This document shows positions 49,107-57,387 of a stretch of 64,000 bases of DNA, one piece after another (the stretch's first letter is position 1; each line of letters begins with the position of its first letter). A program made the translations under genes and the position numbers. Origin of the DNA: Clostridia bacterium (GTDB lineage: Bacteria; Bacillota; Clostridia; Christensenellales; CAG-138); assembly GCA_017523925.1 (NCBI GenBank), contig JAFWVQ010000064.1, forward strand, positions 46,237-110,236. Reading direction: 5' to 3'. Below the pieces are notes generated by a model. It was not told the origin of the DNA. It made no database searches and saw only the letters and a list, made by a program, of their open reading frames with translations.

Positions 49107-49361
49107 TTATTGCTCGGCACCGGTACCGGCGCCCATCGCCTTGGCGATCCTGCCGTCGTACTGCGCAAGAAGAGCGCTGCAATGCTCGGCAAGCTTGGTG
49201 CCACGCTCAAACAGCGCGATCATCTCATCGAGCTGCACGCTGCCCGAATTGAGCTTGTTCACTATCGTATCCAGCTCGGCCGCAGCCTGCTCGAAGGTGA
49301 GATCGAGCTTCTCGCCCGTGCCGTTATTCGTTTCAACAGAATTTGTCATATCCTTCTCCAT
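49107..49361 (-). CDS. xseB: exodeoxyribonuclease VII small subunit
   Basis: XseB binds XseA in several copies to form exonuclease VII, which degrades single-stranded DNA. The 84-residue helical protein has the core LTFEQAAAELDTIVNKLNSG and LDEMIALFERGTKLAEHCSA (about residues 20-62) and a short Gly/Ala-rich tail. AAGGAGAA lies close to the ATG. A 75-base gap separates it from xseA. Confidence 0.95.
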   Translation of the reverse strand: MEKDMTNSVETNNGTGEKLDLTFEQAAAELDTIVNKLNSGSVQLDEMIALFERGTKLAEHCSALLAQYDGRIAKAMGAGTGAEQ

Positions 49362-49436
49362 TCTCCGATCCGTTGTATTCGCAGTATTCTTAGTGTTGGT
49401 CGCATTGGTGAGCTTTGCGGCGTTCGCTATATATTA

Positions 49437-50657
49437 TTATGACGCATCATCATCTTTCGGCGTCACAGCCAGTGCGGAGACATCCACACTGCCGTCGTCG
49501 AAGCGCAGAACGAGCTCGTCTCCGACCGAAACGCCGGACGCGGAGCAGACCGTTTCTCCGCCTGCTTTCGACACCATCGCATAGCCTCGCCTCAGCACCG
49601 CGTATGGGCTGAGCGCATCGAGGCTGCTTTTGAGAGTTTCGAGCCTTGCGTAGGCCGCTGTTATGCTCTCGCCGATGCGCTGTTCGAGCAGGCGTACGGA
49701 GGAATTCAGCTTTTCGCGCTTGATATCGAGCATCATCGCGGGCTTAGAAAGCACCGAATCGGACGAAAGCATGCGTATCTGCTGCTTTGCGCCCGTCATC
49801 CTCGCCTGCACCGCGGAGACCATGGCGGAGCGCCTGTCCCCAAGCGCGGCGCGGATCGCAGCGAGCTCCGGAACGCATCGCTCGGCTGCGGCGGAGGGCG
49901 TTGCGGCGCGAAGATCGGCAGCGAAATCCGCTATGGTGAAGTCCACCTCATGCCCAACGGCGCTGATGATCGGCTTTTTGCTTGCGTAGATCGCCCTTGC
50001 GAGCGCCTCGTCGTTGAAGGCGGAGAGGTCCTCATAGCTGCCGCCTCCCCTGCCGACGATTATCACGTCCACCTCATCCACGCCGTTCAGAATGCGGATG
50101 CCTTCGATCACGGTGGCTGCGGCGCCGACGCCCTGCACCTGCGCGGGTGCAAGCAGGATGCGCATGGTCGGGAACCTGCGCGCGATCACGGTTCGGATAT
50201 CGTGGTATGCCGCGCCTGTTTCGCTCGTTACCACTCCAACGCAGCGCGGCAGGAACGGAAGCGGGCGCTTGCGGTCGAATAGCCCTTCGCTTTTCAGCTT
50301 ATCGCGCAGCTCGAGGAACCGCCTGTACTGCTCGCCCTCGCCCGAGGCGCGGATGCCGGTTACGTAGAACTGATACTGCCCGTCCCTTGCAAAGAGAGTT
50401 ACTCTGCCCGAGAGCACGACCTTCATGCCCTCCGCAGGCTCAAAGCTGAGCTTTTCGGCGCTGCTTTTGAACATTACGCAGCGGATGATCGCGCCCTCGT
50501 CCTTCAGGGAGAAGTAGAGATGCCCCGAGGAATGGCGCTTGTAGCCGGTGATCTCGCCGCTCACGCGCAAGGATCTTAGCCGCAGATCGTTGTCGAGCAG
50601 GCGGCTCACGTATTCATTGAGGCTCGAAACCGAAAGGACCGTTTCAACCGATGCCAT
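49437..50657 (-). CDS. xseA: exodeoxyribonuclease VII large subunit
   Basis: This catalytic subunit of exonuclease VII, 406 residues, has an N-terminal OB fold (about residues 20-100, RSLRVSGEITGYKRHSSGHL). The catalytic domain follows (about 130-320) with VGVVTSETGAAYHDIRTVI, VDVIIVGRGGGSYEDLSAFN and ISAVGHEVDFTIADFAADLR. The C-terminal helical and SH3-like part ends in DDGSVDVSA. It is shorter than E. coli XseA (456) but typical for Clostridia. Its start overlaps the folD stop by 14 bases. Confidence 0.95.
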   Translation of the reverse strand: MASVETVLSVSSLNEYVSRLLDNDLRLRSLRVSGEITGYKRHSSGHLYFSLKDEGAIIRCVMFKSSAEKLSFEPAEGMKVVLSGRVTLFARDGQYQFYVTGIRASGEGEQYRRFLELRDKLKSEGLFDRKRPLPFLPRCVGVVTSETGAAYHDIRTVIARRFPTMRILLAPAQVQGVGAAATVIEGIRILNGVDEVDVIIVGRGGGSYEDLSAFNDEALARAIYASKKPIISAVGHEVDFTIADFAADLRAATPSAAAERCVPELAAIRAALGDRRSAMVSAVQARMTGAKQQIRMLSSDSVLSKPAMMLDIKREKLNSSVRLLEQRIGESITAAYARLETLKSSLDALSPYAVLRRGYAMVSKAGGETVCSASGVSVGDELVLRFDDGSVDVSALAVTPKDDDAS

Positions 50658-51495
50658 TTGCTCTCTCCGCCGCAGTAAGCGTGTTTTTAAGGAGGATCTT
50701 TCGCGTTACGGGGCCAACGCCGCCCGGCACCGGCGAGATATAGCCGGCAACCCTTTCGGCCGACTCGAACTCAACGTCGCCCACGGTCCTGCCGTCGACC
50801 CTCTTTATGCCCGCATCCACCACGATCGCGCCGGGCTTGAGCATATCGCCCTTGATGAGACCGGGAACGCCGACGGCCGCCACGACGATATCGGCGCGCT
50901 CAAGATGCGAGCGAAGGTCCTCGGTTCGGGAATGGCAGACCGTAACGGTGGCATGCTCCGAAAGCAGGAGCATGGCGGCGGGCTTGCCCACAACTATGCT
51001 GCGGCCGACCACGACTGCGTTTTTGCCCTTGAGCGGAACGCCGGTGCTCTTGATAAGATGCATGATCGAGCTCGGCGTGCAGGGGGCGAAGCCCTCCCTG
51101 CCGGTGAAAAGTGCGCCCGCGTTCAGCACGGTCAGCCCGTCCACGTCCTTCTCGGGGCGGATATGCGAAAGCACCTCGTCCTGATCCATATGCTTGGGCA
51201 GCGGCATCTGAAGCAGGATGCCGTGCACGGCGGGATCGGCGCAGAGCGCGTCAAGCAGCGCCGTGAGCTCGCTCTGATCGGCCTCGGCCTCGAGCACGTG
51301 CGTCATGCTGAGCATGCCCACGTCCGCGCAATCCTTCAAGCGGCTGTTCACGTACTGCTGCGAAGCGGGATCGTTTCCGACTATCACCACGTCGAGCCTC
51401 GGCTCAACGCCGCGCTCCTTCAGCCGAAGCACCCTTTCGGCGCATTCGTCGCGCAATTCAAGCGCAAGCTTCTTTCCATCTATAATATTAGCCAT
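50644..51495 (-). CDS. folD: methylenetetrahydrofolate dehydrogenase/cyclohydrolase
   Basis: FolD oxidises 5,10-methylene-THF to 10-formyl-THF with NADP. The 283-residue bifunctional protein shows VGNDPASQQYVNSRLKDCAD (catalytic Tyr and Lys are expected near YVxxK; here Lys is replaced by Arg in YVNSRLK, with Lys two residues later), LLQMPLPKHMDQ, GRSIVVGKPAAMLLL and PVPGGVGPVTRKILLKNT. The YVxxK to YVNSR change is worth noting because that Lys is the usual cyclohydrolase residue. The gene lies between the tsaD-like gene and xseA. Confidence 0.93.
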   Translation of the reverse strand: MANIIDGKKLALELRDECAERVLRLKERGVEPRLDVVIVGNDPASQQYVNSRLKDCADVGMLSMTHVLEAEADQSELTALLDALCADPAVHGILLQMPLPKHMDQDEVLSHIRPEKDVDGLTVLNAGALFTGREGFAPCTPSSIMHLIKSTGVPLKGKNAVVVGRSIVVGKPAAMLLLSEHATVTVCHSRTEDLRSHLERADIVVAAVGVPGLIKGDMLKPGAIVVDAGIKRVDGRTVGDVEFESAERVAGYISPVPGGVGPVTRKILLKNTLTAAERANGIG

Positions 51496-51528
51496 TTTAT
51501 GTTCATCCTTTCAAGCAAAAGGTAGTTT

Positions 51529-52521
51529 TCATTCCGGATCGCCGCCCGTTTCGCCCTTCGCAAGCGCATCCATGCACATAAGCGCGGCGCCAACGGCGTT
51601 ATCGCTCGAAAGCTCCGGCCTTGAAAAATGGAGCCTCGCACCCGAGCCCTCGAGCCTGTGAGCGAGCATCTCGCGCAGCAGCCCGCTCGAGGCCACGCCG
51701 CCCGCGAAGAGGAAGTCGCGGCAGGCCTTTGCGCCGTGCAGCTCCATCGCGTTTTCAACGGTTTTGGCGAGCGTTCTTGCGATAAGATCGAAGCAGGAGC
51801 GCGCCGTTCTCGCCGCATCCTCCCCGCGATCTATCGCCGCGGCGGCCTTGGTCTCGGCTCCCGAGAGCGAGAATGCGGTGCCGTTCACGCTTGAAGGAAG
51901 CAGTACTCCGCGCTCGGCCGCTGTGAGCGCGAGCTGCTCGAGCTGCTTTCCCGCCGGAAACGAAAGACCGAGCTTCACGCCGATCCTGTCCACAAGCTGA
52001 CCCGCGTTTATGTCGCTCGTGCCGCCGATGCATTCCACGTTCAGCTTCTCATCGGCAAACAGAAGCTCGCTCGTTCCCCCGCTCAGGTGGAGGGCGAAGA
52101 AGGGCCTGCCGATCAGCGCCTCATTGCCCACGAGCGCCGCGCGCAGATGCCCCTGCTGATGCGTGAAGCCGAGAACGGGCGCGTCAAGGGTTGCGCCGAG
52201 TGTTTCGGCAAGGAGCTTTCCGACGAGGAAAACGGGCATATAGCTGTTTTCCCTGCCGCTTGGGCAAACGGAAACGCCGACGCCGCCTACCTCGGCCGCA
52301 TCGACGCCGCCGAGGAGCTGCGGCATCAGCTCCGTCATATTTTTAACATGCTGAAAAACGCCCTCGCTCTGGCGAAGCCCTCTATCTCCGGGGCGAACGC
52401 TCAAAAGCCTGCGCTTATCGGCAAGTATTCCATCTACACAAACACAAGCTGCGGATGAAGTGTAGCAGCTTGTATCTATGCCGATAAATATTTTGTTATT
52501 CTTTTTTCCGAGCTCACCCAT
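51529..52521 (-). CDS. TsaD/Kae1-like M22 family protein (paralogue)
   Basis: This 330-residue ASKHA-fold protein related to TsaD, the tRNA t6A synthesis subunit, contains IFIGIDTSCYTSSAACV, a metal-site-like LGFTHQQGHLRAAL (two His, shifted from the usual HHxxH pattern), ALHLSGGTSELLF and LFAGGVASSGLLREML. It is shorter and more divergent than true TsaD. In Clostridia a copy at exactly this place, next to nusB and xseA, is a distinct paralogue of unknown function. It starts seven bases after nusB. Confidence 0.85.
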   Translation of the reverse strand: MGELGKKNNKIFIGIDTSCYTSSAACVCVDGILADKRRLLSVRPGDRGLRQSEGVFQHVKNMTELMPQLLGGVDAAEVGGVGVSVCPSGRENSYMPVFLVGKLLAETLGATLDAPVLGFTHQQGHLRAALVGNEALIGRPFFALHLSGGTSELLFADEKLNVECIGGTSDINAGQLVDRIGVKLGLSFPAGKQLEQLALTAAERGVLLPSSVNGTAFSLSGAETKAAAAIDRGEDAARTARSCFDLIARTLAKTVENAMELHGAKACRDFLFAGGVASSGLLREMLAHRLEGSGARLHFSRPELSSDNAVGAALMCMDALAKGETGGDPE

Positions 52522-52528
52522 GGCGGAT

Positions 52529-52933
52529 CTACTCGGCGCTGCGGACCACCTTGCCGAGCAGATCGTTTATGAAGCGCGGCGATTTTTCGTCGCAGAAGGT
52601 TTTGGCAAGCTCGACCGCTTCGTTTACCGCAACAGCGGGCGGCACCTCGCAGGAAAAGCGGATCTCATAGACCGCGTTTCGAAGGATCGAAAGATCGACC
52701 CTCGGCATGCGCTCCACCGTCCAGCCGACGGCGGCTTCCGCGATCACCGCGTCGATCTCTTCGATATTCGCCTGCACCCCTTCGACGATGCTTCCGGCGA
52801 AGCGGATATCATCATCGGTGGGCTGCTCGGATATGCCCGATTTTTCAAGTACGTCGTTATATGTGTCGTCGCAGCCGAACATTCTTTCATATGTCAGCTT
52901 CATTGCGACTTCACGCGCTGTTTTTCTGCTCAT
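52529..52933 (-). CDS. nusB: transcription antitermination factor NusB
   Basis: NusB with NusE binds boxA RNA and assists rRNA antitermination and ribosome assembly. The 134-residue all-helical protein has SRKTAREVAMKLTYERMFG at the N-terminus, DLSILRNAVYEIRF, the conserved VAVNEAVELAKTFCDEKS (about residues 99-116) and FINDLLGKV. The ATG at 52933 is chosen over an upstream in-frame ATG because it matches the family N-terminus and has GGAtcGGA upstream. It follows the DUF2273 gene and starts the classical nusB block. Confidence 0.95.
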   Translation of the reverse strand: MSRKTAREVAMKLTYERMFGCDDTYNDVLEKSGISEQPTDDDIRFAGSIVEGVQANIEEIDAVIAEAAVGWTVERMPRVDLSILRNAVYEIRFSCEVPPAVAVNEAVELAKTFCDEKSPRFINDLLGKVVRSAE

Positions 52934-52986
52934 AGAGTTTTTTCCGATCCTCCGCTCCACTGCCCGATCAACGGGCGCGAGCGGGA

Positions 52987-53220
52987 TTATTTTTTGAAGA
53001 GTCCCTTGAAGAACCCGACTATTGCGCCGTTTGCCTCCTTGAAGCCGAGCTTATCCACGAGATAGCCGTAGGCTCCGCCTGGGACGGTCAGCAGCAGGAT
53101 CAAAAGCGTTCTGAAGAAGCCGATGGTCAGCATCAGTATTGCAGACAGCAGTCCGACAAGCACGAGCGAGAGCTGTGCCTTATGCCGACCTATGAATGCA
53201 AGAACCGTTTTCAAGTCCAT
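52987..53220 (-). CDS. DUF2273 small membrane protein of the Asp23 locus
   Basis: This 77-residue protein has two membrane helices (about residues 16-32 and 34-54, SLVLVGLLSAILMLTIGF and a second with VPGGAYGYLVDKL). The motif GGAYGYLVDK is typical of DUF2273 proteins, which are found with asp23 and amaP in Firmicutes and Actinobacteria. The role is unknown but probably concerns the Asp23 membrane complex. The start overlaps the amaP stop by one base. Two lysines close the C-terminus. Confidence 0.88.
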   Translation of the reverse strand: MDLKTVLAFIGRHKAQLSLVLVGLLSAILMLTIGFFRTLLILLLTVPGGAYGYLVDKLGFKEANGAIVGFFKGLFKK

Positions 53221-53792
53221 CAGTTCACCCTCTTCTCGGTCTGCGGCGGCGCGCCGTTTTCAACGGTTTGCACGATGCTCACCGCCACGTTGCGCACGGG
53301 GATGCCTGTCGCCTTCTCGACCTCGGTTTTGACCTTTTGCTGGATATCGGAGCAGAGCATGGCAAGATCGCCTCCCGCAAACGCGGTCAGCTTGATATCG
53401 GCGGTTATGCCGTCCTCGACCGGGGTAACCTTGCACGCGCCGCTCTTCACCTGCTTATCCGCCTTGAGCACGCGCTGGATCATGCCCGCAACCGCGTCGC
53501 TGCTGATATAGGAGGTGCCGCCGCCGGTCTGCCTGAGAAGGTTCATCTCGGCGGGATCGAGCGGCTTGCCGACCTTGAAGGCGCAGATGACCGCGAAAGC
53601 CGTTCCGAGCAAGGCCGCAAGGAACAGTATGCCGATCAGCACGCGAAGCGCGACCGGGCCGTCCGCAAGGTAGCTTGCGAAGCCTTCGAGGTTTACAATG
53701 CCCCATGCGGCAAGCATGAGGATCGCGAACACCGCAGCGAGCACGACGAGCGCCGCGACAACTATAAGTTTATTTGCATTATCTTTCTTCAT
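53220..53792 (-). CDS. amaP: AmaP, membrane anchor of Asp23
   Basis: AmaP tethers the alkaline shock protein Asp23 to the membrane in Staphylococcus. The 190-residue protein has two N-terminal helices (about residues 8-30 and 48-72) followed by an Asp23-like cytosolic domain (about 85-190, YISSDAVAGMIQRVLKADKQ, VKTEVEKATGIPVRNVAVSI). It is preceded by an attenuator-like hairpin after asp23. It forms a locus with asp23 and the DUF2273 gene. Confidence 0.88.
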   Translation of the reverse strand: MKKDNANKLIVVAALVVLAAVFAILMLAAWGIVNLEGFASYLADGPVALRVLIGILFLAALLGTAFAVICAFKVGKPLDPAEMNLLRQTGGGTSYISSDAVAGMIQRVLKADKQVKSGACKVTPVEDGITADIKLTAFAGGDLAMLCSDIQQKVKTEVEKATGIPVRNVAVSIVQTVENGAPPQTEKRVN

Positions 53793-53840
53793 GGTATCCT
53801 CCGTGCAGGCTCATGCTGCGCTCACTGCATAATAAAGGAT

Positions 53841-53873
53841 TCGGAGCCGGATACAGATCGATCCCGGCTCCGA
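53841..53873 (-). terminator. terminator or attenuator between asp23 and amaP
   Basis: Perfect 10-base stem TCGGAGCCGG (53841-53850)/CCGGCTCCGA (53864-53873). On the minus strand it is followed by ATCCTTTATTATG. The T tract is short, so it may only reduce read-through from asp23 into amaP and the nusB block. Confidence 0.6.
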
Positions 53874-53880
53874 GCAGCGA

Positions 53881-54309
53881 TCATTTTACGCGGGGTTCTT
53901 CGACCTTTTTCTTCTCCGGCTTCTCGGCTTTCTCTTCCTCGAAGGTCACGGACTGAACGAAAACGTTTACCTCGACTACGCGAAGACCGGTCATCATCTC
54001 GATCGCGTTCTTCACTTCCTCCTGAACGTTGTTGCAAACGTCCTGGATCTTGCAGCCGTATTTAACGTTGATGCTGAGGTCGACGGCAACCTCCTCGGTG
54101 CCAACTTCAACACGAACGCCCTTGGTGTAGCTCTTCTTGCCGCCGAAGATGCCGGTGATGCTGTCTGCAAAGCCTCCTCCGAGACCCGAAACGCCTTCGA
54201 CCTCGGTGGCCGCAAGGTTTGCGATGGTGGCAATAACATCCGGTGCAAAGACTACTTTTCCCGTGTCATTGATCTTGACGTCGGTAATGACCTGATTCTC
54301 GTTATCCAT
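53881..54309 (-). CDS. asp23: Asp23/Gls24 envelope stress protein
   Basis: This abundant cytoplasmic-face protein, involved in cell-envelope stress response, has 142 residues. The conserved domain (about residues 16-125) carries VVFAPDVIATIANLAATEVEG, SGLGGGFADSI, VAVDLSINVKYG and a C-terminal NVFVQSVTFEE. The charged tail (EEEKAEKPEKKKVEEPR) is Lys/Glu-rich. AAGGAGGTG precedes the ATG and a near-consensus promoter lies at 54343-54371, suggesting high expression. Confidence 0.94.
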   Translation of the reverse strand: MDNENQVITDVKINDTGKVVFAPDVIATIANLAATEVEGVSGLGGGFADSITGIFGGKKSYTKGVRVEVGTEEVAVDLSINVKYGCKIQDVCNNVQEEVKNAIEMMTGLRVVEVNVFVQSVTFEEEKAEKPEKKKVEEPRVK

Positions 54310-54342
54310 AGATGGACACCTCCTTGTATATTAGTCTGATTT

Positions 54343-54371
54343 ATTATACCAAACTTCTGTTGAATTGTAAA
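54343..54371 (-). promoter_or_regulatory. asp23 promoter
   Basis: On the minus strand: -35 TTTACA (54366-54371), 17-base spacer, perfect -10 TATAAT (54343-54348), then AAGGAGGTG. No sigma-B-like motif is seen. Confidence 0.8.
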
Positions 54372-54501
54372 CATTATCGGAGGATATTTCAATTTTTTTA
54401 TTGCATTCGCCGCGCGATGCGCTCGAATTCGCCGTTTTGATCGCGCTTTGCCTTAATTATGACTTTGAAACGAACCGATTCCATGCGCGGCCTCGGGTCC
54501 G

Positions 54502-55071
54502 TCACAGGCTCTGCCCGTTCAGCGATATCCTTATCTTGCTTGCGGGGGCGCCCGTCTCGGTTTTGACGATATCCAGTATCCTCGCCACCTCCTCCTCCGT
54601 CAGCGATTCGCCGCTTATCACCACCGAAACGGCGTCGTTTCGGAAGGTGACCGCAGCATCCAAAAAGCCCTTGGAGCGGATCATGCTCTCGATCGAGAAT
54701 TCGCGCTCCATGCCTTCCACCAGGTCGATCAGGCGCTGCTGCGCGTTCCGGAGGGTCTCGGGATCGGTGCTTTCCTCGTTGATTATCATGCGCAGATAGT
54801 CGATCTCCTGCGCGCGCACCGCGCTTCTTTCATCGCGGAAATCCGCAAAGTAATTGGTGTAAACGCCCGCGCTGACCGCCTTATCCTGCGCATCGCCGAC
54901 CGCATTCTCTCCGCCGCCGGCGCCGCCGCCGGGGCCATCGCCCGCCGAGGCGGACTGCTGCTTTGCATTCAGCGAAACGTTCAAAAGGATCGCTCCCACA
55001 AGCAGTCCCGCAAGCACTGCAAGGGCGATAATGCCCTTCGGCGTCAGCCTGAATCTTGATAAGCTTTTCAT
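54502..55071 (-). CDS. spoIIIAH: stage III sporulation protein AH
   Basis: SpoIIIAH is the mother-cell component that meets forespore SpoIIQ and builds the ring of the feeding-tube channel. The 189-residue protein has one N-terminal membrane helix (about residues 12-32), a Gly/Ala-rich linker (about 40-60) and the YscJ/FliF-like ring-building domain (about 70-189). That domain includes YFADFRDERSAVRAQEIDYL and VSVVISGESLTEEEVARIL. It is the last gene of the operon, and no clear terminator was found before the asp23 promoter. Confidence 0.94.
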   Translation of the reverse strand: MKSLSRFRLTPKGIIALAVLAGLLVGAILLNVSLNAKQQSASAGDGPGGGAGGGENAVGDAQDKAVSAGVYTNYFADFRDERSAVRAQEIDYLRMIINEESTDPETLRNAQQRLIDLVEGMEREFSIESMIRSKGFLDAAVTFRNDAVSVVISGESLTEEEVARILDIVKTETGAPASKIRISLNGQSL

Positions 55072-55119
55072 CGTGTTTTCCTCCTTTTTTCAAGCCCTTT
55101 ATCAAGGCCGTGTTTAATT

Positions 55120-55761
55120 CTATTCGCCGCCGCTGCCCGCCATTACAAAAACCTCCACGGCTTTTTCCTCTATGCCGAGCACGGTGCTGACCGCCGCAAG
55201 GATATTCTGCCTCACGCTTATGCTTGCGGCGCCCTCCGCTATCACGATAACGCCCCTTATCCTCGGCAGCACCTCGGTAAGCACGATCGGCTCCTCCCTT
55301 CCCCCGCTTTGGACCGTGGCCGGGCGCGTTTCGTTTGCACCGCTCCCGCTGCCGGAGCTTTTTTCATCGAGCGCAAGGACCTGCTCGCCCGTTCTGTCAA
55401 GGGTCAGCATCACCTTCGCTCTTCCGACCCCGTCCATCCGCGAAAGGATGTCCTCGAGCCTCTTTTCGATCGAGGAGGCGGGATCGGCGGCAGTTTTCGC
55501 CGTTTCCGTTCGCCCCGTTTCGATCGATCCGCGCTCCGCGCAGGACGACGGCATAAGCGAGGACAGAAACATCAAAACGGCCGCCGAAAGCGCCGCAATC
55601 ACGGCAAGCATGCGCAGCCTTTTGCTGCTTTTGATAAGTGTCCCGAGTCTCTCCGAGATTTGATGGAGCATTTTTCTCACCCGCCTTTCCAAGCCTGCTG
55701 TCATGCGTAAAGGCTCGATAATCAAGATTTGCGCATCGCGTTTCATGGACCGCGCTCTCAT
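55120..55761 (-). CDS. spoIIIAG: stage III sporulation protein AG
   Basis: SpoIIIAG forms a large ring in the mother-cell membrane channel. The frame gives up to 213 residues, with a membrane helix LAVIAALSAAVLMFLSSLM and the ring domain (SSIEKRLEDILSRMDGVGRA, then VLTEVLPRIRGVIVIAEGA, then VLGIEEKAVEVFVM). The ATG at 55761 overlaps the spoIIIAF stop (ATGA), suggesting coupling. An ATG at 55671 (MLHQISERL) has GGCGGGTGAG upstream and gives an N-terminus closer to family length. The start is therefore unsettled between these two. Confidence 0.92.
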   Translation of the reverse strand: MRARSMKRDAQILIIEPLRMTAGLERRVRKMLHQISERLGTLIKSSKRLRMLAVIAALSAAVLMFLSSLMPSSCAERGSIETGRTETAKTAADPASSIEKRLEDILSRMDGVGRAKVMLTLDRTGEQVLALDEKSSGSGSGANETRPATVQSGGREEPIVLTEVLPRIRGVIVIAEGAASISVRQNILAAVSTVLGIEEKAVEVFVMAGSGGE

Positions 55762-55928
55762 ATCCCCATCGCCGCCGCTGCAAGCGCGATCGCGGCCGCC
55801 TTTGCCGCCGCCGTGCTGACGCTCCTTGCACTCTTTCCCCTAGGCAGAAGCGTGTCAAGCAGCATATACACGATGCAGCATACGCAAAGGCGCGTCAAAA
55901 ATCCGGCAAGCTTCTGCATCATCCGCAT
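55758..55928 (-). CDS. spoIIIAF: short SpoIIIAF, membrane part only
   Basis: A 56-residue frame begins at an ATG preceded by GGGAGGAGC and sits exactly between spoIIIAE and spoIIIAG. It reads MRMMQKLAGFLTRLCVCCIV, then YMLLDTLLPRGKSARSVSTA, then AAKAAAIALAAAAMGI. This resembles the two N-terminal helices of SpoIIIAF, including the characteristic D-x-LLP turn. Normal SpoIIIAF proteins are about 200 residues with a C-terminal ring-building-like domain, for which there is no room before spoIIIAG. It is too short for most automatic gene calling. Confidence 0.75.
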   Translation of the reverse strand: MRMMQKLAGFLTRLCVCCIVYMLLDTLLPRGKSARSVSTAAAKAAAIALAAAAMGI

Positions 55929-55961
55929 GCTCCTCCCGTTTCGTCCTGCATAGCCCGTACT

Positions 55962-57278
55962 TCACAGATAGGCGCGCCCCGCAAGCAGTGCAAGCAGGAA
56001 CACAAGCGCAGCCATAGCCGCAGAGCAGACGCAGCAGGCAAATATATACGACAGTGTATCGGCAAGCCCGCCGAGCAGCCTCGGTATGCCGTCATCCAAG
56101 AGGGGCTCCGCTATCGCCGCCGTCAGCCGAAACGCGATCACGCCCGAGCCGACCGCAAGCGCGGGGCGCAGCAGCAGCGAAACAAGGATGATCAGCGCGG
56201 CGCTTCCTGCGGCGTTTTTCACGAGCACGGCGCCCGTGGAGGCCGCATCCAGCGTTCCCGCGATTATGCCGCCGCCCGAGGGCAGCAGCCTGTCTATCGC
56301 GTATTTTGCGCTCCTTGCCGCAACGCTGTCCGACGCGCCGGCCGTGATGCCGCCGAGCACCGTGACCGCCGTAAAAACGACCGAGGCAAGCCCGAGCAGC
56401 CATTTCGCGCACCTGTGAAGCAGCTTCACCGCCCCGCCGAGCCGCAGCGTGTCCGTCAGCCCGTTCAGGATGCTGAGCACACCGCTCGCCGTAAGAAGCG
56501 GCATCAGCACGCCGCCCACGAGCGATGAGATGCCGCCCGAGAGCATGGGCAGCGCGGGAACGAGCACCGCGCTCGTTTTTACGCAGCCGCTCGAGGTGAG
56601 CAGTACGGCAAGCGGAGGCGCGCAGACCTCCGAAAAAGCGGCGATATCGGAGCAGGCTTTCTGCGCCGCTGCCGCAAGCCGAATAAAGACCGCGGCGGCG
56701 GAGAGCGCGGCAGCAGCGCAGAGCGCCATACGCAGCGGCTTCTCCATGCCGTCATCCTTCAGCGCGATGCCCATAAGCGCACTCAGCACGGATGCGGCGA
56801 TCACCGCCGCCATGGACCCGAGCCGCTCGCGTATCCCGGGCAGCAGCAGCTCCACGATCCGCGCAAAGAGCGAGGCGGGATCCATACCCTCCGCCGCCCC
56901 GTCACCGCCGTCCGAAGCGATGCCGTTTTCAAGCAGCTCCGAAACGAGGGAGCTGCCGCTGCGAGTTTCGCCAAGCTCGGACGAGCGGATGAACTCATCC
57001 CACGCGGAGAGATCCATGCTTTCAAACAGCAGCAGCGCTTCGTCCTCAGCCTCCTTTATGAACGCCCCGCCGTCCCCGCCTTGCGCTTCCGCATTCGTGG
57101 TTTCGTTCGCGCCGGGGCTTTCGTTCGCTCCGGGGCTTTCGTTCGCGCCGGGGGCTTCCTCGGCAAGCACAGCACCGCAAAGGAAGGCTGCCGACTTAAG
57201 ACTCGCCGCAGCAAGCGATGCAAGCAGCACTACCAGCGCAAGCACGGCGATTTTCAGTTTATTCTTCATTCCTCGCAT
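55962..57278 (-). CDS. spoIIIAE: stage III sporulation protein AE
   Basis: SpoIIIAE is the polytopic membrane component of the mother-cell-to-forespore channel. The 438-residue protein has a signal peptide (about residues 1-39), an acidic extracytoplasmic segment, then about seven to eight membrane helices from residue 155 on, with the conserved VLVPALPMLSGGISSLVGG and YAIDRLLPSGGGIIAGTLDA. After the signal peptide it carries three tandem PGANES/PGANET hexapeptides (about residues 43-60), encoded by an 18-base repeat, absent from typical members. Confidence 0.93.
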   Translation of the reverse strand: MRGMKNKLKIAVLALVVLLASLAAASLKSAAFLCGAVLAEEAPGANESPGANESPGANETTNAEAQGGDGGAFIKEAEDEALLLFESMDLSAWDEFIRSSELGETRSGSSLVSELLENGIASDGGDGAAEGMDPASLFARIVELLLPGIRERLGSMAAVIAASVLSALMGIALKDDGMEKPLRMALCAAAALSAAAVFIRLAAAAQKACSDIAAFSEVCAPPLAVLLTSSGCVKTSAVLVPALPMLSGGISSLVGGVLMPLLTASGVLSILNGLTDTLRLGGAVKLLHRCAKWLLGLASVVFTAVTVLGGITAGASDSVAARSAKYAIDRLLPSGGGIIAGTLDAASTGAVLVKNAAGSAALIILVSLLLRPALAVGSGVIAFRLTAAIAEPLLDDGIPRLLGGLADTLSYIFACCVCSAAMAALVFLLALLAGRAYL

Positions 57279-57387
57279 TCAGCAATCGTTATTCGTTCGT
57301 TTTCGATTTGATCCTTTTGGCGTTTTGTTTTATCATTCGCCGCCCGATCCGCAGCCCGTTTCCCATTTCGTTTTGTATGCATGCGCA

